Positions 52,282 to 56,517 of a stretch of DNA of 56,517 nucleotides are shown piece by piece. Position 1 is the stretch's first letter. Every line of letters starts with the position of its first letter. Origin of the DNA: Zygnema cylindricum (Eukaryota; Streptophyta; Zygnematophyceae; Zygnematales; Zygnemataceae); NCBI GenBank assembly GCA_037447655.1, contig JBBHKE010002678.1:69001-125517 (forward strand), given 5' to 3'. A model generated the notes under the pieces. It was not told the origin of the DNA, did not search any database, and saw nothing but the letters and a program-made list of their open reading frames with translations. The position numbers were made by a program, and so were the translations under genes.

Positions 52282-53219
52282 GGATATATTTGTCAAACAA
52301 TTAAAACGTGAACATGTTAATTTGACTAAAATTTCTACATCAAATAATTAAAACGTCAACATTTCAATGAAAAAACAATCTTCTTTCTCAAATATTAAAA
52401 ACAAGTTGTCAATTATTGGAGAACAAATGCTTCACATAAGGATAAAAGAGAATATTTTATATTTTATATTTTATCTCTCCTTAAATCAAGTCGTCAAATC
52501 CCACGTATTTTTGGCCAAACGAAAAAAAGTGCCAAAAAATGTCATTAAAGAGCCTGTAAAAATGTTAAAAATCAGTTAGTTTTAGTTATTATTTGGTTGG
52601 TTAGTTTAATGATGATTAATAAGTTAGTCAGTTTAAGCGCCAAGATGATGAGCAAGAAAAGGCAGTTATATCTGCAAACCACCTTAATAAAAGGACAAGG
52701 AGAACTAAAGATGGAGAGAGAGGACAAGCGAGGGGAAACAGAAGAGGACAGGGAAGAACAGTGAAAACAAGCTTAAAATGGCACTCTTAATTTTCGCAAC
52801 GCACAAAGGGTCGAGAAGGAAGAATCGATGACGGGGTTTGCTTTACCACCAAATATCGATCGGAAAGTTTGTGCTTCACCTCTCTCTTCCTCTCCTCCCT
52901 CCCTCGCTCCCTCCCTCCCTCCCTCCCTCCCTCCCTATTATTAAAGAAAATCGTACCGGCATAATGGTACCGTATCTGCAAACTGGACATATCGGCGATA
53001 TATCATCACATCGCATCGCCACATCGGGTATGAAATGAAAAAAACGGTTTTCGTATGCGGAGGTTTGAAAACACACAGTGAATATCGGTTTGTCCGATAC
53101 GATACACACTGGCAATTACCGGACCTTGAAATGTTGTGTGCACGGCTGCACGCATAACATTTTCGAATTGCATTTTTTGTACGACTGTTTACACTTTATA
53201 TGTTGTGTTATTTGCTGCA
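52282..53219. other. Upstream region of the DUF218 gene with a (CCCT)n run
   Basis: Presumed promoter and 5' UTR of the minus-strand gene; no convincing TATA box chosen. A CCCT run lies at about 52886-52935. Beyond 52960 the sequence turns to GTACG-type repeat DNA. Confidence 0.4.
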
Positions 53220-53802
53220 TTCACACCGGAAATGGATGATGAATGAGATGAGGAAACGAATGTCCTTTTTTTTTGTTTGGACGTGAAACGCCCTTGACGT
53301 CATCTCACGTCAACTAAAACGTCGTGATGTGGCTCATGCTGCCGTACGATTAAGTGTCGAATGACTCAAATCCGTCCGTACCAAGCCATCTTTTTTTACG
53401 TTATATTTTAGATGATTGTTTCGTCAAAATTACAAAAAAAAATTAACTTTACATTTTTTTACGTTCGATTCGAGTTGATTTTGATTGGTTATTCGTTTAT
53501 GGGTTACCATTTTATAAAATTTCGTACAGGACGGATGAATCATTCGAGATGCGACTTCATGGTTTTTTCAAAGTCGGATTTATGCATTCCGAAAAGGGTT
53601 CCCGGAAAAGAAGATGACTTACCAACAGTTGTCAAGTTTTGACGCACTTGACCGTACGTTTTTGTCCGTCGCTACGCTCCAAAATGGTTGACAGCCGAGC
53701 AGTCGGTCAGTTTTGCGCCTCTGTTTTTGTTTTTTTTGCGAAATGCATGGTACGGGATTATTCGTTTCCTCATCTCATTCATCATCCATTTCCGGGTGTG
53801 AA
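53220..53802. mobile_element. MITE-like element with inverted arms of about 42 bp
   Basis: The left arm starts TTCACACCGGAAATGGATGA and runs through GATGAATGAGATGAGGAAAC. The right arm is its complement apart from one extra base (53759-53802). Internal sequence is non-coding. I could not match a target duplication of 2, 3, 8 or 9 bases, so the superfamily is open. Confidence 0.65.
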
Positions 53803-54183
53803 TAGACGTAACGTGCGAAATCGTGTCGTATTTTAAGAAAAGTTGTGATAACAACATTTTCAGTGATATAGCAGATTCACGTCCAATAGCGAATTCCTCT
53901 GACACGATTCCTCCAGCTTTTTTTTGTCTTTTCCCTTTTTAGTTTTTTTTTTCTACCCGGCCGGGTTTAAAGTCAACACGGGGAGGTGCCGTCGTGATTT
54001 CTGTACGGCTACGGCTAAAAATTGTACTTCTTAATGATCTGTTGAAATCGTCTCTAAGGCTCGTTGTCGTGTAGCTCATTTCTAGATTTTCAGTCGATAT
54101 TGAAGATTCTGGGTGGGTCGATTGAAAGACGCTCTATCATTTCGTTTCAGTGGACACACATGGGCATACAATTCACTACAGTA

Positions 54184-54401
54184 CACCGTGAATCGCTATT
54201 AACGTCAATGTTTTTTTCGCCACTTAAAAACATCTTTTCTCCGTACACACTTGTTGGATTTTCAATTTGAGACCGCCAATCGGAAGCTGAGAATGTTACC
54301 TTTCAATCGCAACCGTCAGATCCACAATCCTTCAATTGTGTACGGAGAAAAGATATTTTAAGTGGCCAAAAAAACGTTGACGCTAATAGCGAGTCACGGT
54401 G
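54184..54401 (+). mobile_element. TA-target MITE, short form, intact
   Basis: CACCGTGAATCGCTATTAAC at the left, GCTAATAGCGAGTCACGGTG at the right, TA on both sides. 218 bases, strongly palindromic: GCCACTTAAAAACATCTTTT near the left pairs with AAAAGATATTTTAAGTGGCC near the right. No coding capacity. Confidence 0.8.
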
Positions 54402-55330
54402 TACTTCCCTGAATCTTGCGTTTTTCTGGCTTTGTGAAGTGAACCTCCGAGGTCGGTTTCGCGCAGTGAGAATATCTGTACTGTAGCAGGCACGGTACGG
54501 AACTGTTATTCATGCTGTTTTGGGTCAAACAATGGTCAAAACGCAATTTTTATCCGTTAATGGCAATGAACCGAATCGGACGGTCATAGTTTTGCCGTTT
54601 CAGCGATGTTTGACTAAGAAATGTCGCGTTGTGGAGCCGAGCCTTCGGCGAAATATCCAAGGCAACATATTGCAACATGTTACGCTGTCGTATATGTTAC
54701 ATTTTTTAAAGCGTTGCTTAACTTTTCTGGCGAAACGCTTAACGTTTAGCGTCCCGACAGCGTAACACATTGGTAGGGTAAGTACATTGATTAAATTGCC
54801 CCGATGTTGAGGGTAGATCGTACCCGTTTAAGCTGAATAGTACGTACGTACATTTACTCAAAGGATTGTACCATCTGTACGGTTTACCCTTCGATATTGT
54901 AATTCGTAATCACCGTATGAAAGATGTACGAATGGAAATTTCCCCCCTTACGGAGTGACAACATGTACGAATAATGTACGGTTTAACTATAGCTAACACA
55001 GTAGTACGTAAATCTCATCGTGTGACCAATAAATTTTCAATGCCTTTGCCGTACAAACGGCTATGTACGAATGTACGAAAAAATTTCCATGCCATTATTT
55101 TCCACGTGTAAGACTTTTAAGTGCTTGTTAGATTTTATTTTTTCGTTCGACAATTTAAGACCGCACGTCATTATAGCTTCGTGTCAAGCAAAATTGTTAA
55201 CAAGACATCATTGCAAGCTCATCTTTTCACATTCTCTTTTATATTTTCTTTTCCCTCTCTCTTTTTACTCTTTAATCTCTCTCCTCTCTTCTTTTCTCTC
55301 TCCCATCATCACCTCTCGCTCGTCCTGGAG
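54402..55330. other. Repeat-flavoured intergenic DNA
   Basis: No gene recognised. The first part (TGAATCTTGCGTTTTTCTGG to TTTCGCGCAGTGAGA, about 54412-54475) resembles 13063-13120, so it is a dispersed repeat. GTACG words are frequent to about 55090, then the sequence becomes pyrimidine-rich. Confidence 0.4.
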
Positions 55331-55333
55331 CGC

Positions 55334-55341
55334 CACGTGTC
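55334..55341 (+). promoter_or_regulatory. G-box/ABRE-like element
   Basis: CACGTGTC, a G-box core overlapping the ABA-response word ACGTGTC, about 125 bases before the next start codon, with a second ACGT core (GCCACGTTTC) ten bases on. Function is inferred only from the motif and position. Confidence 0.4.
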
Positions 55342-55463
55342 AGCCACGTTTCTACTGATACGCCATGCGCGCCCCTTCTTTGGGGCAAACGCTGACGTCA
55401 TCCTCTTCTGTCAGCTCTCTCCCTCATGGCGATGGTCGTGAAAGACAGAGACGGAGGGCAGCC

Positions 55464-55514
55464 ATGGCTATCTCAACGGGAGCTCTTTTTACGGTCACAC
55501 TATTTTTGGTCGAG
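55464..55514 (+). CDS. Probable first coding exon of an unidentified gene, partial
   Basis: A CT-rich leader (55245-55310) leads to an ATG encoding MAISTGALFTVTLFLVE, hydrophobic enough for a signal anchor or the start of a membrane segment. A good donor (GAG-GTGAGT) follows at 55515. An earlier out-of-phase ATG at 55426 (MAMVVKDRDGGQPWLSQREL) uses the same donor and cannot be excluded. A possible acceptor (TTTCTTTCAG) lies at 56360, but from this ATG it reaches a stop after eight codons. The rest of the gene probably lies past the window. Product unknown. Confidence 0.35.
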
Positions 55515-56004
55515 GTGAGTTATTTCCTCCTTCATTTATTTCTTCATGTCATAGCTGGAAGATCTTTTCCCTTATCTCTCCTAATCCGCTCCCTTTGTGT
55601 TTCTTCTCCCTCTCCCTCTCCCTCTAATCGTTTCCTTCCTTCTCAATTTCTTTTCCTTCCCTCTCTCTCCCTCTATTCTCCCTTCTGCTTTCTGTTTCTT
55701 TGGAAAGAACCGGAACAAAATCCAGAATTGAGCTCCTTTTTTTTGTTTTTTAATTTTGTAACTTCACCGTTTTGAATGCATATTTTAATTCATATTCGGA
55801 TGTATAATTGTAGTTAGATTTGTTTAAGGTTTTTTCTTTTTACTTGTTTCTTTGGATCCATGTTTAGTGCATTGGATCCATCAATTTTAATGGTGTGAAA
55901 ATCCATAGGAATTCAATCTCCAATCAGATCAACAGAAAAAGACAAAAGAGCAAATTCTGGATGTTTACTACAAATGTTGCTCACTATATCAGACAAATAT
56001 CTTT

Positions 56005-56116
56005 CTCTTCCTTTCTCTCTCTCTCTCTCCCTCCCTCCCTCTCTCCCTCTCTCTCTTTCTCTCTCGCTCTCTCTCCCTCTCTCTCTCTCCCCCCCCCCCC
56101 TCCCCCCCTCCTCCCC
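56005..56116 (+). repeat. CT microsatellite and poly-C tract
   Basis: CT/CCCT runs ending in a C homopolymer (about 56091-56100) and CCT units, inside the presumed first intron of the gene starting at 55464. Confidence 0.85.
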
Positions 56117-56517
56117 CTCTCCAAAATTGTCCTTCGCACGAGACTCTTTTATTTCCAGTTAATCAAGATATTCATCATTTTTAAAGAAAGAAACAGATTT
56201 GAGAGTAGATGGAAAAAGTTAAATCGTCATTTTTAAATTAGCTGTCATTTTTTGCTGCCTCCTGTAACAAAATTTTGTGTGTCACAGTTTCAATGTTTCT
56301 TAGACCAAGTCAAAATTAGTCATATTAATCAAAGTTTCTCAAATTTTCTCTTTCTTTCAGCACTTCTCTCTTGAAGGGCGGCGTTAGAAATTGTCATTTT
56401 TTTTTTAATTCTTATGGGAGGCATTTATTTTTTACATTTCCTGCCGTTCTCTTTGCGCATATGGACTAACAATGTTTCATACATTGGGGCATTCACTCAG
56501 CTAGCAGGTTCTATGCG

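Overview
The window looks like nuclear DNA of a green plant (a land plant or close streptophyte relative). It has spliced genes with GT-AG introns, a plant-type secreted GH9 endo-glucanase carrying CBM49-like modules, a DUF218 protein with a transit-peptide-like N-terminus, Ty1/Copia retrotransposons primed by the initiator-Met half-tRNA, a hAT transposon and many miniature inverted-repeat elements. No bacterial operon, CRISPR array, rRNA or convincing tRNA gene is seen. I cannot name the species; the gene architectures do not force a choice.

Layout. 1-1179: promoter and CT-rich leader. 1180-7619 (+): an 11-exon GH9 gene (909 aa by my splicing) with signal peptide, catalytic domain, extensin-like Pro linker, CBM49-like module, second Lys/Pro linker and second CBM49-like module. 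7620-45600 is almost entirely mobile DNA: a Copia RT scrap (about 8.9-9.1 kb); a truncated plus-strand Copia gag (10.0-10.9 kb); a non-autonomous Copia-like element (10.9-12.8 kb) with a near-identical partner at 35.6-37.2 kb; a complete-ended but decayed hAT (14065-18701); a Copia relic with an extra LTR and gag stub in tandem (19.1-25.4 kb); a second Copia relic (26.6-32.6 kb); a 49-bp minisatellite split by two inverted MITEs (32.7-34.4 kb); and a field of PIF/Harbinger-like and TA-target MITEs (34.6-45.6 kb), nested up to three deep. An assembly gap of 10 N lies at 42642-42651. 45.6-48.1 kb is low-information intergenic DNA with short tandem repeats. 48114-52281 (-): a four-exon DUF218-domain gene (413 aa) whose last intron is largely a (GGGAGA)n array of about 1.1 kb. 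53-54.4 kb: two more MITEs. 55464-55514 (+): probable first coding exon of a gene that continues past the window.

How it works together. The two supported complete genes are unrelated in function: a secreted cell-wall glucanase and a probable organellar DUF218 protein. They are separated by about 40 kb of nested transposons. All the transposon genes I could read carry stops, frameshifts or lost catalytic residues, so none looks autonomous. Coordinates and splice sites were read by eye; no database search or folding was run.
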